Made by a program: the position numbers and the translations under genes. Shown here one piece after another: positions 17,456 to 28,279 of a DNA stretch of 64,000 bases. Within the stretch, counting starts at the first letter, position 1. Every line of letters starts with the position of its first letter. The notes under the pieces are model-generated. The model was not told where the DNA came from and searched no databases. It was given only the letters and a program-made list of their open reading frames with translations. The stretch comes from Chloroflexota bacterium (lineage in GTDB: Bacteria; Chloroflexota; Anaerolineae; B4-G1; SLSP01), in assembly GCA_019873645.1 (NCBI GenBank), contig JAIOAX010000027.1:1-64000 (forward strand), read 5' to 3'.

Positions 17456-17602
17456 ATTCACCGCAGAGACGCAAAGAACGCAGAGAAAAAATTAAAGCTC
17501 AAATCAATAAAATTAATATGGAAATATAAAAGACTTAATCTTATTGAATCCGACATAAGAATCTTTGTGCCCTCTGTGACTCTGCGGTGAGATTTTTAGT
17601 TT
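17456..17602. repeat. 150-bp inverted-repeat element between genes
   Basis: Left arm TTCACCGCAGAGACGCAAAG... (17456-17486) and right arm CCTCTGTGACTCTGCGGTGA (17573-17592) are imperfect inverted copies around an AT-rich core. It looks like a small non-autonomous element or large hairpin. The remaining 17603-17703 bases show no gene. Confidence 0.75.
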
Positions 17603-17703
17603 TTTCAGTAGTCTCTTAAATCCTTAATCATGACGATAATGATACCTTTAAGCCAGGAAGGCGCAAATGTTAAGGTTGTTTTGCTGATCCAGACGCTGTC
17701 TTT

Positions 17704-19780
<2,077 letters not shown>

Positions 19781-19787
<7 letters not shown>

Positions 19788-20257
19788 AGTGTGACGACCA
19801 GGTAATCGGCGACGGCCCACCCTTCGCGTTGCGGATTGGCTTCATCGCGCAAAAACCACCACGTAAACCCGTCGGCAACCATCGGCCCGGAAGCCACAAG
19901 AAATACCTCGCCTTCTGTGGCAATGTAGCGGCGTTCGGCGGCGACGCCCGGCAGGGCGCGCATGTTCAGTCCCGCTGCACCGGTCCCGCTCACACGCACC
20001 CGCACGCCGACGCCGATCTCGGTCGGTGAGAGGGGCAGGGTGGGGGTGGGCGAAGGTTGCGGGGTGGGAGTCGGCGTAGGGGTAGGCGTCGGCGTGGCCG
20101 TCCAGATGATGGCGGTGGGACGCGGCCCCGGCGGAAGCGTCACCGGCCTGGAAAATAACCACAGGCCGGTCACAATGACTAACAGGATGCCGCCGATCAA
20201 CAGAGCCAGGCATCCCCATTGCAAGATATTCGCATGCTCGACGGTGTTGGTGGTCAC
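19781..20257 (-). CDS. Membrane-anchored SH3-like domain protein
   Basis: 158 residues. A short N-terminal tail, one membrane helix (CLALLIGGILLVIVTGLWLF), a Thr-Pro repeat stalk of about 25 residues (TPTPTPTPTPTPQPSP) and a C-terminal bacterial SH3-like domain (GLNMRALPGVAAERR to EGWAVADYLV). Such domains bind cell wall or protein ligands outside the membrane; the ligand here is unknown. The GTG at 20257 was chosen because a minus-strand TATAAT lies six bases upstream, which would place the transcript start on the GTG itself (leaderless). The stop lies in an AACGTTC repeat. Confidence 0.7.
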
Positions 20258-20263
20258 ACCGCT

Positions 20264-20269
20264 ATTATA
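20264..20269 (-). promoter_or_regulatory. -10 element of a possible leaderless transcript
   Basis: Minus-strand TATAAT with only six bases before the GTG of the SH3-domain gene. A weak TTGTCG lies 15 bases further upstream as a possible -35. Confidence 0.55.
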
Positions 20270-20399
20270 CTCTGAAACCGGAGACGACAAAAAGCCTCGC
20301 TGTCAGAGAGGTGTGACCGTTATCATAGCTTTCGCGCTTGAATCTGGCTACTATAAAGGTGTAATTCAGATCGGCAAACAACGCAGACGGAAGCAACGC

Positions 20400-20446
20400 T
20401 CTGACTACAGAACTAAAGACTACCAGACTAAAGACTGTTTCACTAA
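20400..20446 (+). repeat. GACTA(A/C)AGACT word repeat
   Basis: Four imperfect copies of a word like ACTAAAGACTACCAG lie directly before the ribosome site of the gene at 20458. Confidence 0.8.
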
Positions 20447-20457
20447 GGAGGCCGACG

Positions 20458-22158
20458 ATGAACACTGACCTGTTGACTGGCGGTACACCGATTATCCCCC
20501 CGTCCGATTTTCCGGTTGTGTGGGCCAATCCTGAGGATGCACAGTATCACTGGACGCGCGACCGCGAGCACATGCCCGATCCGATTACACCGATGTTCGA
20601 CAGCGTGGCTGCACTCACTGCATCGGAAGGGCGGCGGCGCACCATCGCCGTCTATGACGAAGCGATTTTGAGCCGCCATGACCGCGTGATTAACAGTTAC
20701 GATTATACCCGTCTGGTTCCCTTTACCGGAACGCCGGAGGAAGTTGAAGCCCGCGCCCGCCGCCACCGCGAGAAGATGCTGGCTGTGATTTCACGGCTGC
20801 GCGAAATCTGGGAAAAGGAATGGTTGCCGGCGTTGGAAGATGATTGGGCATTCTGGGCGACCTTCGACCTTGACGCGGCGGACATGGCATCGCTGGCGGC
20901 GCATCTGGAAGAAAGCCTGGCGCGCGTCGCCCATCTTTACGAGATTCACTATTTGATGGGACCGCCGATGTGGTTTGCCATTGATGAGTTCGAGATCTGC
21001 TATTGCGACCTCTTCCCTGGAAAAACGCCGCTCGACGCTCACCGGCTGTTGCAGGGTTTCGATAACAAAACTTTGGAGATCGGACGTGCGCTGTGGCATC
21101 TGCGTGATCTTGCCAAAACATTGCCGCCTGTCTGCCAGATATTGAGCGAGTATCCGGCGAATGTAGTCCTGACAGCACTTGAGGCATCCCCGGAGGGGCG
21201 GAGTTTTCTGACCGAGTTGCGCAGTTTCCTCGCCACTTATGGGCGGCGCAGCAGCCTGTGGGATTGGGGCTACCCCGGTTGGGAAGATGATCCCACACCT
21301 GTCATCAATAACTTGAAGCACTATTTGACACAACCCGACCGTGACCTGCGCGCCGAACTGACGCTGGCAGCCGCTGAACGTGAGGCGGCGATTGCCCAGG
21401 CGCGCCGGGAGCTGGTCGGCTATCCGCAACCGGTCCGTGAGTGGTTTGAAAGGCTCCTGGAGGCCGCGCAAACGGCGCTGGTGCTGACCGAAAATCACAC
21501 CTACTACATTGACTTCAACGGCTTTGGCTGGATGCACCGGTTGATCCGTGAATTCGGCCGGCGTTTTGCCGCCGCCGGCCGTCTTAACGCGCCGGATGAC
21601 GTCTTTTATCTCTCGCTGGCCGAGTTGCGGGAAATGATCGCCGATCCTGCGCTTGACCGGTGCGACCGCACCGCGGCCCGCCGCGCGGAGATGGCTTATT
21701 GGGCGGCCTATCCTGAACCATCAGAACTGGGAACGCGACCGGCGAAGCCGGTCTATCTTTACTCACCGGATGCGCGCCGTATGATGCGCTATATCGGTGG
21801 ATGGCTTGCCGAAGAGACCACGCCGCTTGCCGAAGAGGGGGTACTGCGCGGTCAGGCCGGCTCGCCGGGGAAGGCGCGCGGGCCGGCACGTGTGATCCGT
21901 TCTTTGGTCGAGGCACACCGTCTGCAACCCGGCGATATTCTGGTGACGGCGACCACTGCGCCGCCCTGGACGCCGCTGTTCCTCACCGTCGCGGCCGTCG
22001 TCACCGATGCCGGGGGCTTGCTCTCCCATGGCGCAGTGGTTGCCCGTGAGTACCGCATCCCTGCCGTCGTCGGTACCCGCGATGCCACCACCCGCATCCG
22101 TGACGGGCAAATGTTGGAGGTGGACGGGGACCGGGGGATTGTGAGGATAGTGGGGTAA
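20458..22158 (+). CDS. PEP-synthase/rifampicin-phosphotransferase-like swivelling (His-domain) subunit
   Basis: 566 residues. The last 90 residues are the PEP-utilising mobile domain: GSPGKARGPARVI, then VVTDAGGLLSHGAVVAREY with the phospho-carrying His, then IPAVVGTRDATTRIRDGQ. The first 450 residues are helical and resemble the substrate-binding middle domain of rifampicin phosphotransferase and PEP-synthase-like enzymes. The ATP-grasp partner is a separate gene (22288), so a normally single chain is split, with the order reversed. The substrate is unknown. An AAGGAGGCC site precedes the ATG. Confidence 0.8.
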   Translation: MNTDLLTGGTPIIPPSDFPVVWANPEDAQYHWTRDREHMPDPITPMFDSVAALTASEGRRRTIAVYDEAILSRHDRVINSYDYTRLVPFTGTPEEVEARARRHREKMLAVISRLREIWEKEWLPALEDDWAFWATFDLDAADMASLAAHLEESLARVAHLYEIHYLMGPPMWFAIDEFEICYCDLFPGKTPLDAHRLLQGFDNKTLEIGRALWHLRDLAKTLPPVCQILSEYPANVVLTALEASPEGRSFLTELRSFLATYGRRSSLWDWGYPGWEDDPTPVINNLKHYLTQPDRDLRAELTLAAAEREAAIAQARRELVGYPQPVREWFERLLEAAQTALVLTENHTYYIDFNGFGWMHRLIREFGRRFAAAGRLNAPDDVFYLSLAELREMIADPALDRCDRTAARRAEMAYWAAYPEPSELGTRPAKPVYLYSPDARRMMRYIGGWLAEETTPLAEEGVLRGQAGSPGKARGPARVIRSLVEAHRLQPGDILVTATTAPPWTPLFLTVAAVVTDAGGLLSHGAVVAREYRIPAVVGTRDATTRIRDGQMLEVDGDRGIVRIVG

Positions 22159-22200
22159 GGAGTCTCTATGTGGGGTTTCATATCAATGAAGTCAAAAAAC

Positions 22201-22273
22201 TGTCAACGGATTGAACGGATTTGAACGGATTTTTTCTCTTTAATCCGTTTCATCCGTTTAATCCGTTGACATT
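22201..22273. repeat. AACGGATT inverted word repeat
   Basis: Three copies of (TG)AACGGATT (22202-22230) are followed after a T-rich spacer by three copies of AATCCGTT (22241-22269), so the whole island can fold into one long hairpin. The same word in one orientation occurs at 50159-50191. Confidence 0.9.
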
Positions 22274-22287
22274 AAAGGAGGTCTGCG

Positions 22288-23124
22288 ATGAACACGATTC
22301 ACTGGCTTGAAAATCCAGATTGTCAGGATGCCGCATTGGTGGGTGGGAAGGCGGCGAATCTAGGGCGTTTGGCGGCGACGTGTCCCGTCCCTCCTGGTTT
22401 TTGCTTTACGCCGGAACGGCCCGGGCCACGTGGTTTGTCGCCATCGCTCTATGCGGAGTTGGTCGCTGCTTACGCCCGGCTTGCAGAACGTTGCGGAACG
22501 CCGGAAGTGCGTGTCGCCGTGCGTTCCTCGGCGGTGGATGAAGATGGACGGCAAACGTCTTTCGCCGGTCTGCATGACACTTTCCTCAACGTAACTGGGG
22601 TGGGAGCAGTGGCGACTGCGGTGCGGCGATGTCTGGCCTCGGCACGGACGCCACGCGCGCAAGCCTATCGCCGCGCGCTGGGTCTGCCGGAGGAAGCGGA
22701 CGTCGCGGTGCTTGTACAGCAGCTCGTCGTTGCGGACGTGTCCGCCGTCGTCTTCAGCGCCGATCCGCGCACGGGCGCGCGCGACTGCGTGGTGATCAAC
22801 GCAACGTGGGGCCTGGGAGAAAGCCTTGTTGGAGGGACGGTGACGCCTGACCTGTACGTGGTCCGCAAAGCCGACCTGGAGTTGATCGCGTGTCAGATTG
22901 CCGTGAAAACCTGTATGACCGTTCTCTCCGCCGATGGAACACGCGAGGTGCCTGTGCCGCGCTGTATGCAACGCGAAGCCGCACTGAACACCACGCAAAT
23001 CAAAGCCTTGGCCGATCTCGCATGCACGCTTGAGGCGCAGCAGGGGTGGCCGGTGGACCTGGAATGTGCATATCAGGAAGGGCGGTTGTATCTGTTGCAG
23101 TGCCGGCCGATTACGACGGTGTAG
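22288..23124 (+). CDS. PEP-synthase-like ATP-grasp (nucleotide-binding) subunit
   Basis: 278 residues covering the PPDK/PEP-synthase ATP-binding domain: GGKAANLGRL near residue 19, VAVRSSAVDEDGRQTSFAG near 76, VFSADPRTGARD, TWGLGESLVGGTVTPDLYVV near 171 and the C-terminal DLECAYQEGRLYLLQCRPITT. In this family ATP phosphorylates the mobile-domain His through this domain. It lacks both the swivelling domain and the substrate domain, which are encoded by the preceding gene. An AAAGGAGGTC site precedes the ATG. Confidence 0.82.
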   Translation: MNTIHWLENPDCQDAALVGGKAANLGRLAATCPVPPGFCFTPERPGPRGLSPSLYAELVAAYARLAERCGTPEVRVAVRSSAVDEDGRQTSFAGLHDTFLNVTGVGAVATAVRRCLASARTPRAQAYRRALGLPEEADVAVLVQQLVVADVSAVVFSADPRTGARDCVVINATWGLGESLVGGTVTPDLYVVRKADLELIACQIAVKTCMTVLSADGTREVPVPRCMQREAALNTTQIKALADLACTLEAQQGWPVDLECAYQEGRLYLLQCRPITTV

Positions 23125-23164
23125 CGGTCAGCTTTCAGCCGTCAGCCGTCAGCGATCAGCGGTC
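23124..23164 (+). repeat. CAGCCGTCAG word repeat
   Basis: Five imperfect copies of (A/T)CAGCNGTCAG directly after the ATP-grasp gene. Nothing else is seen up to the iorB stop at 23252. Confidence 0.8.
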
Positions 23165-23251
23165 CGCTCTCGTGCTTGGGACAGGCTCCTGACTGCGTCC
23201 ACCCAATGCCTGAGAGGAAAATTTGCCTGACCCCTTCATCTGAAACCTATA

Positions 23252-23854
23252 TCAATTTGTCACCGAGCTACGTGCCGCCTGTTGCCCCAGGCGGAAAGCG
23301 ATTTTGTTGACCTCGGTGTATTTCGCCGGGACGCGGCGCAAAATCGCAGTTTCCCACACCGCCGGATCGGTTTCCAGCAGCGCGGCGAGCGCCGCGAGCA
23401 TGACAGTGTTCACCGTGCGCGGATTGCCGGCCTGCTCGGCAAGCGGCAGCGCGTCCACGACGATGACCGTGCCGGCGCGTTGATGCAATGCCGCAAGGAT
23501 CGCCTCTTCGCTAGGATAGACCGCATTGCCCACGCTGACTGACATGGGCATAATCTTTTGGCGGTTGACGATGACAATGCCGCCGGGCTTGAGAAAGTTC
23601 AGCCAGCGGGCCGCCTCCAGCAATTCAAACGCCAACAGCACATCCACCGTACCTTCCTCGCAGGTGGGCGAACCGACGCGCGGCGCCCAACGGACGTGAC
23701 TTTCCACCACCCCGCCGCGCTGCGCGAAGCCGTGGACTTCGGACTTCTTGGCGTCCAGGCCCAGGTCGAGGCCGACTTGCGCGGCGATGTCTGAGGCGGT
23801 GAGTACACCCTGTCCACCAACGCCGACAAAAAGGAGGTTCAAGCGATTGATCAT
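23252..23854 (-). CDS. iorB: Indolepyruvate/2-oxoacid:ferredoxin oxidoreductase, beta subunit
   Basis: 200 residues with the gamma-type POR domain: LLFVGVGGQGVLTASDI near the start, DAKKSEVHGFAQRGGVVESHVR in the middle, and LPLAEQAGNPRTVNTVMLAAL. IorB pairs with the TPP-containing IorA to oxidise indolepyruvate and similar aryl 2-oxoacids to acyl-CoA while reducing ferredoxin. It is the last gene of iorA-antitoxin-toxin-iorB. A GGGAGAGAACC site precedes the ATG. Confidence 0.88.
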   Translation of the reverse strand: MINRLNLLFVGVGGQGVLTASDIAAQVGLDLGLDAKKSEVHGFAQRGGVVESHVRWAPRVGSPTCEEGTVDVLLAFELLEAARWLNFLKPGGIVIVNRQKIMPMSVSVGNAVYPSEEAILAALHQRAGTVIVVDALPLAEQAGNPRTVNTVMLAALAALLETDPAVWETAILRRVPAKYTEVNKIAFRLGQQAARSSVTN

Positions 23855-23882
23855 TGGTTCTCTCCCTGAATAATGTCCGGGT

Positions 23883-24296
23883 TTACACTAGGTAAGTTTG
23901 CACAAACTCATCAGGAGATAGTACCGGTATGGGGGTGGCTTGAAATCCGGCACAATCACGTGTGACAATGGCGGCCACGCCTGAGAGAATGGCACAGGCG
24001 ATTTGCACATTGTCCTCAAAGTCTCTGCCCGGCAGTTGTATAGCTTCGTCTACTGTGCGTCGGTCTACCGGGCAAATCTCAAATGTTTGTAAACAGATAT
24101 CTACTGCGATGCGTGCGGTTGCTTGATCTTTCAGGCGTTGGGCGATGTAGGCGATGTCAGCCAACGTACAAGCGGCAATATAGCCTGTAAGAAGCTTCTC
24201 ATCAATCGCGCGCCAGATGAGGCCAGCCGACTTAACCCAGGGTTCGCGATTCAGCAATACATCGAGGATGATATTAGTATCCAGCAGAATTTCCAT
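23883..24296 (-). CDS. PIN-domain toxin (VapC-like)
   Basis: 137 residues with the PIN-domain acidic set: LLDTNIILDVLL near the start, a second acidic residue in TLADIAYIAQ, then GRDFEDNVQIACA and IVTRDCAGF. PIN toxins are ribonucleases that cut tRNA or rRNA. Its start overlaps the antitoxin stop by one base (TAATG), typical of toxin-antitoxin pairs. It sits inside the iorA-iorB operon, which is unusual. Confidence 0.85.
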   Translation of the reverse strand: MEILLDTNIILDVLLNREPWVKSAGLIWRAIDEKLLTGYIAACTLADIAYIAQRLKDQATARIAVDICLQTFEICPVDRRTVDEAIQLPGRDFEDNVQIACAILSGVAAIVTRDCAGFQATPIPVLSPDEFVQTYLV

Positions 24297-24541
24297 TAGC
24301 CATATTTCTCCATACGTCTTTCATGCAGCCACTGTTGAACGGTATTGTCTGATGGCGCAGGGTAAGCTGTAGCTAGAAGTCCCAGAGCCTTGTATAGAGT
24401 TCCTTCTCGAGGCGCGGAGATGTCGCGTTGAGGTTTGAGGGTATGGAGTATGTCTTGTATCAGAGCCAACCGCTCATCTGCGGGCCAGGTTTTGACTTGT
24501 TCGATAACGATTCTATATGGTATCTTTTCCACGGTCTGCAT
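24296..24541 (-). CDS. Antitoxin of the PIN-domain toxin
   Basis: 81 residues from the ATG at 24541, which has a GAGGTAAGAAT site. The sequence (MQTVEKIPYRIVIEQVKTW) is small, charged and of antitoxin length, ending WLHERRMEKYG. No named DNA-binding family is recognised; the identification rests on the one-base overlap with the toxin. The gene follows iorA after 48 bases. Confidence 0.7.
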   Translation of the reverse strand: MQTVEKIPYRIVIEQVKTWPADERLALIQDILHTLKPQRDISAPREGTLYKALGLLATAYPAPSDNTVQQWLHERRMEKYG

Positions 24542-24589
24542 ATTCTTACCTCGGATGGTGTTATTCTCAACATCATTATACACCGCACA

Positions 24590-26437
24590 TTAACTCTTCT
24601 CAATGACTCCAATCGCTTGTGTTGGACATACCTGCATACACACCGTACACCCCGTACACAACAGCGGATCAATGGATGACTTCGGCTTATTGTTTGTTGG
24701 ATAAATCACATCACTCTTGAGGATCGCCGGGCAGCCGACGCGGAGGCACGCGCCGCAGGCGACGCACTTTTCAAGATCCACCCGCATGCGTGGCTGATAA
24801 TGGAAGTGCGGCGTGAAAACACATGCACCGCGCACGATGAGCACCGCCGGTCCGTCACGGTGCTGAAGCGCGGCCCGCAGCGCCTTGTTCAGCGCGTTCA
24901 CATCCCAGGCATTGACTTCTTCTACGTAAGTGACGCCCATCGCCTGCGCCACCGCGGCGATGTCTATGGACTGGTTTTCTTCGCCCTGGAGCGTTGTGCC
25001 GGTGCCGGGATGGTGTTGCTGTCCGGTCATCGCGGTAATGCGGTTGTCGAGCACGGCGACGACGATGTTGGCTTTGTTGTAGACGGCGGATGCGAGGGGC
25101 GCCATGCCTGCATGGAAGAAGGTGCTGTCGCCGATGACGGCCACGACGCCTTCCTGCCCGCCGGCCTGCTTAAAGCCGTGCCCCATTCCGATCCCCGCAC
25201 CCATCGAAATCAGCATATCCATCGCCTCGAACGGCGGCAGCACACCCATCGAGTAGCAGCCGATGTCGCCGGGGATCACGACTTTGCGCTTGTTGCGACT
25301 TAACGCATAGAAAAACGCGCGGTGTGGGCACCCCGGACAGAGGGCCGGAGGGCGTGGGGGGACGGTGACGGGAGAATCATGAATCTCGAATCTCGCATCA
25401 TGAATCGCGGTTCTTGAATCTTGATTCATGATTCGTGATTCATGATTCAATCCCGCTTTTACCGCGCCCTGTCGCACTTTTGTCAGCGTCAGTTCGCCGC
25501 ACAGCGGGAAGATGTCTTTGCCGTGGGCGACGGGGATGCCGGCGGCCTTGAGTTGCTCCTCGATGAACGGATCGAGTTCTTCGAGGACGATCAGCGTTTC
25601 CACCTGGGCGGCGAAGTCGCGGATGGCCCGCAGGGGCAGCGGATAACTCATCCCCAGCTTGAAGATGGAAGCGTGGGGCAATACCTCACGGGCATACTGA
25701 TAGGCGATGCCGGTCGTCACAATGCCGAGCGTCTTGCCGTTCCATTCAATGCGGTTGACACCTTGCTCAAAAGCCGTCGTCTCGGCCCACTGCGCCACAT
25801 CCAGCAGCCGCTGCTCGATGACCGGGTGCCGCTGCCGTGCAATCGCGGGCAGGATGACGCGCGTGATTTCGGCCTCGCGCTCGAACGGCGGAAGTGGCCG
25901 GAATTCGCGCTTTTCGGGGACGGCGGCTTCGACGGCGGATTTGGAATGTGACAGGCGCGTTGTTGAACGCATCAGCACCGGCGTTTTGAATTGCTCGCTT
26001 ACCTCTAACGCCGCCCGCATAAACTGCCGGGCTTCCTCACTATCGGCGGGATCGAAACAAGGGAATTTGCCGAAGCGCGCGTACTGCCGGTTGTCCTGCT
26101 CGTTCTGCGACGAGAACGCGCCAGGATCGTCGGCGCTGATGAGCACCAGGCCGCCCTTCACGCCCGTGTATGATACCGACATCAGACTGTCGGCGGCCAC
26201 ATTCACGCCGACGTGTTTCATCACGGCGATGGCGCGCGCCCCACCGAACGACGCGCCGATAGCATTATCAAGCGCCACCTTCTCGTTGCTGGCCCATTCG
26301 GCCTTCACGCCGGGATAGCGTGCGAAGTTTTCGAGGATTTCCGTCGAAGGCGTCCCCGGATAAGCCGAGGCATATTGTACCCCTGCTTCCCACGCCCCCA
26401 GAGCAAAAGCCTCGTTGCCGGAAAGTAATTGCTTCAT
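24590..26437 (-). CDS. iorA: Indolepyruvate ferredoxin oxidoreductase, alpha subunit, with in-frame repeat insertion
   Basis: 615 residues. Domain order: pyrimidine domain (GNEAFALGAWEAGVQYASAY), the catalytic core, a TPP-binding part (CPGCPHRAFFYAL, GDIGCYSMG, GDSTFFHAGM) and two C-terminal 4Fe-4S clusters (CVACGACLRVGCP and CTGCTVCMQVCP). A run of about 26 residues (330-355, NHESRIMNQDSRTAIHDAR...) just before CPGCPHR is encoded by a word repeat and has no counterpart in the family I know. It is therefore an in-frame insertion between domains that was tolerated. The operon continues into the toxin-antitoxin pair and iorB. Confidence 0.9.
   Translation of the reverse strand: MKQLLSGNEAFALGAWEAGVQYASAYPGTPSTEILENFARYPGVKAEWASNEKVALDNAIGASFGGARAIAVMKHVGVNVAADSLMSVSYTGVKGGLVLISADDPGAFSSQNEQDNRQYARFGKFPCFDPADSEEARQFMRAALEVSEQFKTPVLMRSTTRLSHSKSAVEAAVPEKREFRPLPPFEREAEITRVILPAIARQRHPVIEQRLLDVAQWAETTAFEQGVNRIEWNGKTLGIVTTGIAYQYAREVLPHASIFKLGMSYPLPLRAIRDFAAQVETLIVLEELDPFIEEQLKAAGIPVAHGKDIFPLCGELTLTKVRQGAVKAGLNHESRIMNQDSRTAIHDARFEIHDSPVTVPPRPPALCPGCPHRAFFYALSRNKRKVVIPGDIGCYSMGVLPPFEAMDMLISMGAGIGMGHGFKQAGGQEGVVAVIGDSTFFHAGMAPLASAVYNKANIVVAVLDNRITAMTGQQHHPGTGTTLQGEENQSIDIAAVAQAMGVTYVEEVNAWDVNALNKALRAALQHRDGPAVLIVRGACVFTPHFHYQPRMRVDLEKCVACGACLRVGCPAILKSDVIYPTNNKPKSSIDPLLCTGCTVCMQVCPTQAIGVIEKS
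25373..25449. repeat. ATCATGAATC word repeat inside iorA
   Basis: GAATC(A/T)(T/C)GAATC words repeat four times in one orientation (25374-25410) and their inverse GATTCATGATTC three times (25424-25449). The island is in frame within iorA and contains no stop in that frame. Confidence 0.9.
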
Positions 26438-26455
26438 GCTGTGTCTCCTTAGAAA

Positions 26456-26498
26456 AACCGTTTGAACGTTGGCACGTTAACACGTTGGAACGTTTTAA
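26456..26498. repeat. AACGTTGG word repeat upstream of iorA
   Basis: GTTTGAACGTTGGCACG and inverted ACGTTGGAACG with a GTTAAC core, about 20 bases upstream of the iorA start; a partner island of the same family is at 26593-26621. Confidence 0.8.
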
Positions 26499-26540
26499 GT
26501 GAATGTTACCTTGATTTATGATTTATGGACAAGTGATAGG

Positions 26541-26568
26541 TTGCGCCTTCTGCTACTATAGATATAAT
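26541..26568 (+). promoter_or_regulatory. Promoter of the rightward helicase-associated-like gene
   Basis: TTGCGC (26541-26546), 16 bases, TATAAT (26563-26568). Transcription would start about 60 bases before the ATG at 26633. Confidence 0.65.
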
Positions 26569-26592
26569 CAGTTTGTACGGGATAACATTCCT

Positions 26593-26621
26593 GCGTTTGA
26601 ACGTTCCAACGTTCCAACTGG
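26593..26621. repeat. AACGTTCC word repeat
   Basis: GTTTGAACGTTCCAACGTTCC lies between the promoter and the start codon of the gene at 26633, so it is in the 5' leader. Confidence 0.8.
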
Positions 26622-26632
26622 TTTATCGAATC

Positions 26633-28279
26633 ATGGCCTTGCGGACACTTTACCAAACGTTGCTCGACAGTGACCTGGCGCGCCTGCACGTGATTGCCCG
26701 GCAGTGGAACATCCCCTTGACCGCCCAACGCAAGGCGGATGTGGCGGCGGAATTAGCGGATGCATTGCCTCATGCAGAAGCTATCGAGCGTGTCCTGGCT
26801 ACCCTTGAGGATGACGCGCGCGCGGCCCTCGATGACTTGTTGCGCCGGGGTGGGACGCTTCCGTGGGCCGTTTTTGTGCGCCGTTGGGGCGAGTTGCGAC
26901 CCGTGGGGCCGGGGCGCCTTGAACGCGAAGAATTATGGCGCGAACCGGCGTCGCCGGTGGAACGCTTGTGGTATCTGGGGGTGGTGCAACGCGCCTTTGC
27001 GACGTGGCCTTCCGGGCAGGTGGAGATGGCCTTTGTACCTGAAGAACTACGGCTGTACATGCCGCTCCCGGCACCATTGACGATTGCGCCGCCTGTAGCT
27101 GCTCCGACGCCGGATTACCAGCTTACCGGCACCGACATGCTGGCCGATGACCTGACGACGTTGTTTGCCGTGCGGCAAATGGAGGTCCTCAAGCCGCTTC
27201 CGCTAGAGGCATGGACGATTTGGTTGCAGATGCCGCAGGCGCGTCTGTTGCTGGAAACGCTGGCTCTGGAACAGGGGTGGCTGCGCCGTGATGAACACGG
27301 CAGCCTGCGGCTTGTTCCTGAGACAGCCTTAAAATGGTTGCAGGCCGACAACTGGTTGCAATGGAGCACTTTAAGCCGCGCGTGGATGGAGAGCGCCCAG
27401 TGGAATGATCTGGCGGCCGTTCCGACATTGCTGCCGGATCCCGTGCGCCAATGGCCCGCCGAGCCGCTCTCGACGCGGCAGGCGTTTCTGGAACTGCTGC
27501 GTCATTGTCGGCCTGCTACCTGGTACACGCTGACGGATTTCACCGCTTTTGTGCGCGCCCACAACCCGGATTTTCTGCGTCCTGATGGGGACTTCGATGC
27601 CTGGGCGTTGCGGGATGCCGCGACCGATAAGCCTTTGCGCGGCATCGCGGCATGGGATGCCGTCGAGGGCGCATGGCTTGTGTTTGTCCTGACCGGGCCG
27701 CTGTTCTGGCTGGGGTTGGTGGACCTCGGAGGACTTGCGCCGACGCTGCCGCCGACAAGTTTCCGCCTGAGCGAGGCCGGCGCGGCGGTGTTAGGACTGG
27801 GGAATCCGCCGCTTTTGCCCGAACCACCGCGGCCGCGCTTGAATGAGGATGGCAGTCTGCATGTGCCGCCGCGCCGTCGCTATGTACGTTTTCAGGTGCA
27901 CCGTATTGCACAACCATTAGGCCGTGACGACGAGTATCGCTACCGGCTTACGCCCGGCTCTGTGGCTCTGGCGCGTCAGCAACGTATTTCACTGGAACGC
28001 ATTTTCACGTTTCTTGAAGAAGCGATTGGTCGCGCCGTACCATCCCATCTCCGTACAGCGATTGAACGGGCTTATCATGGCGAGGCCGCCGCGCGATTGG
28101 AGCATGTCTGGCTGTTGCGGGTGCCCGACGCCGCGCTCCTCAACCATCCGGCGTTGCGGAGGGCGATTTATGAGCGCCTCGATGCGCACATGGCGCTCAT
28201 TCACGCCACGGCAAGGGAAGCAGTTTTACGTTTCTTGGCGCATAACGGCATTTTACTGGAATTGCCAACTGGGAACTGA
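26633..28279 (+). CDS. Large helical protein resembling helicase-associated (XPB/Ssl2-like N-terminal) proteins
   Basis: 548 residues from the ATG at 26633. The head (LYQTLLDSDLARLHVIARQ, then AELADALPHAEAIERVLA and DDARAALDDLLRRGGTLPWA) looks like the wing-containing helicase-associated domains seen in actinobacterial and Chloroflexota proteins of unknown role. The rest is mixed helical with PTSFRLSEAGAAVLGL and a winged-helix-like YRYRLTPGSVALA. No ATPase motif is present. The last five residues (LPTGN) and the TGA come from a CAACTG word repeat. No strong ribosome site is seen. Assignment is tentative. Confidence 0.55.
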   Translation: MALRTLYQTLLDSDLARLHVIARQWNIPLTAQRKADVAAELADALPHAEAIERVLATLEDDARAALDDLLRRGGTLPWAVFVRRWGELRPVGPGRLEREELWREPASPVERLWYLGVVQRAFATWPSGQVEMAFVPEELRLYMPLPAPLTIAPPVAAPTPDYQLTGTDMLADDLTTLFAVRQMEVLKPLPLEAWTIWLQMPQARLLLETLALEQGWLRRDEHGSLRLVPETALKWLQADNWLQWSTLSRAWMESAQWNDLAAVPTLLPDPVRQWPAEPLSTRQAFLELLRHCRPATWYTLTDFTAFVRAHNPDFLRPDGDFDAWALRDAATDKPLRGIAAWDAVEGAWLVFVLTGPLFWLGLVDLGGLAPTLPPTSFRLSEAGAAVLGLGNPPLLPEPPRPRLNEDGSLHVPPRRRYVRFQVHRIAQPLGRDDEYRYRLTPGSVALARQQRISLERIFTFLEEAIGRAVPSHLRTAIERAYHGEAAARLEHVWLLRVPDAALLNHPALRRAIYERLDAHMALIHATAREAVLRFLAHNGILLELPTGN

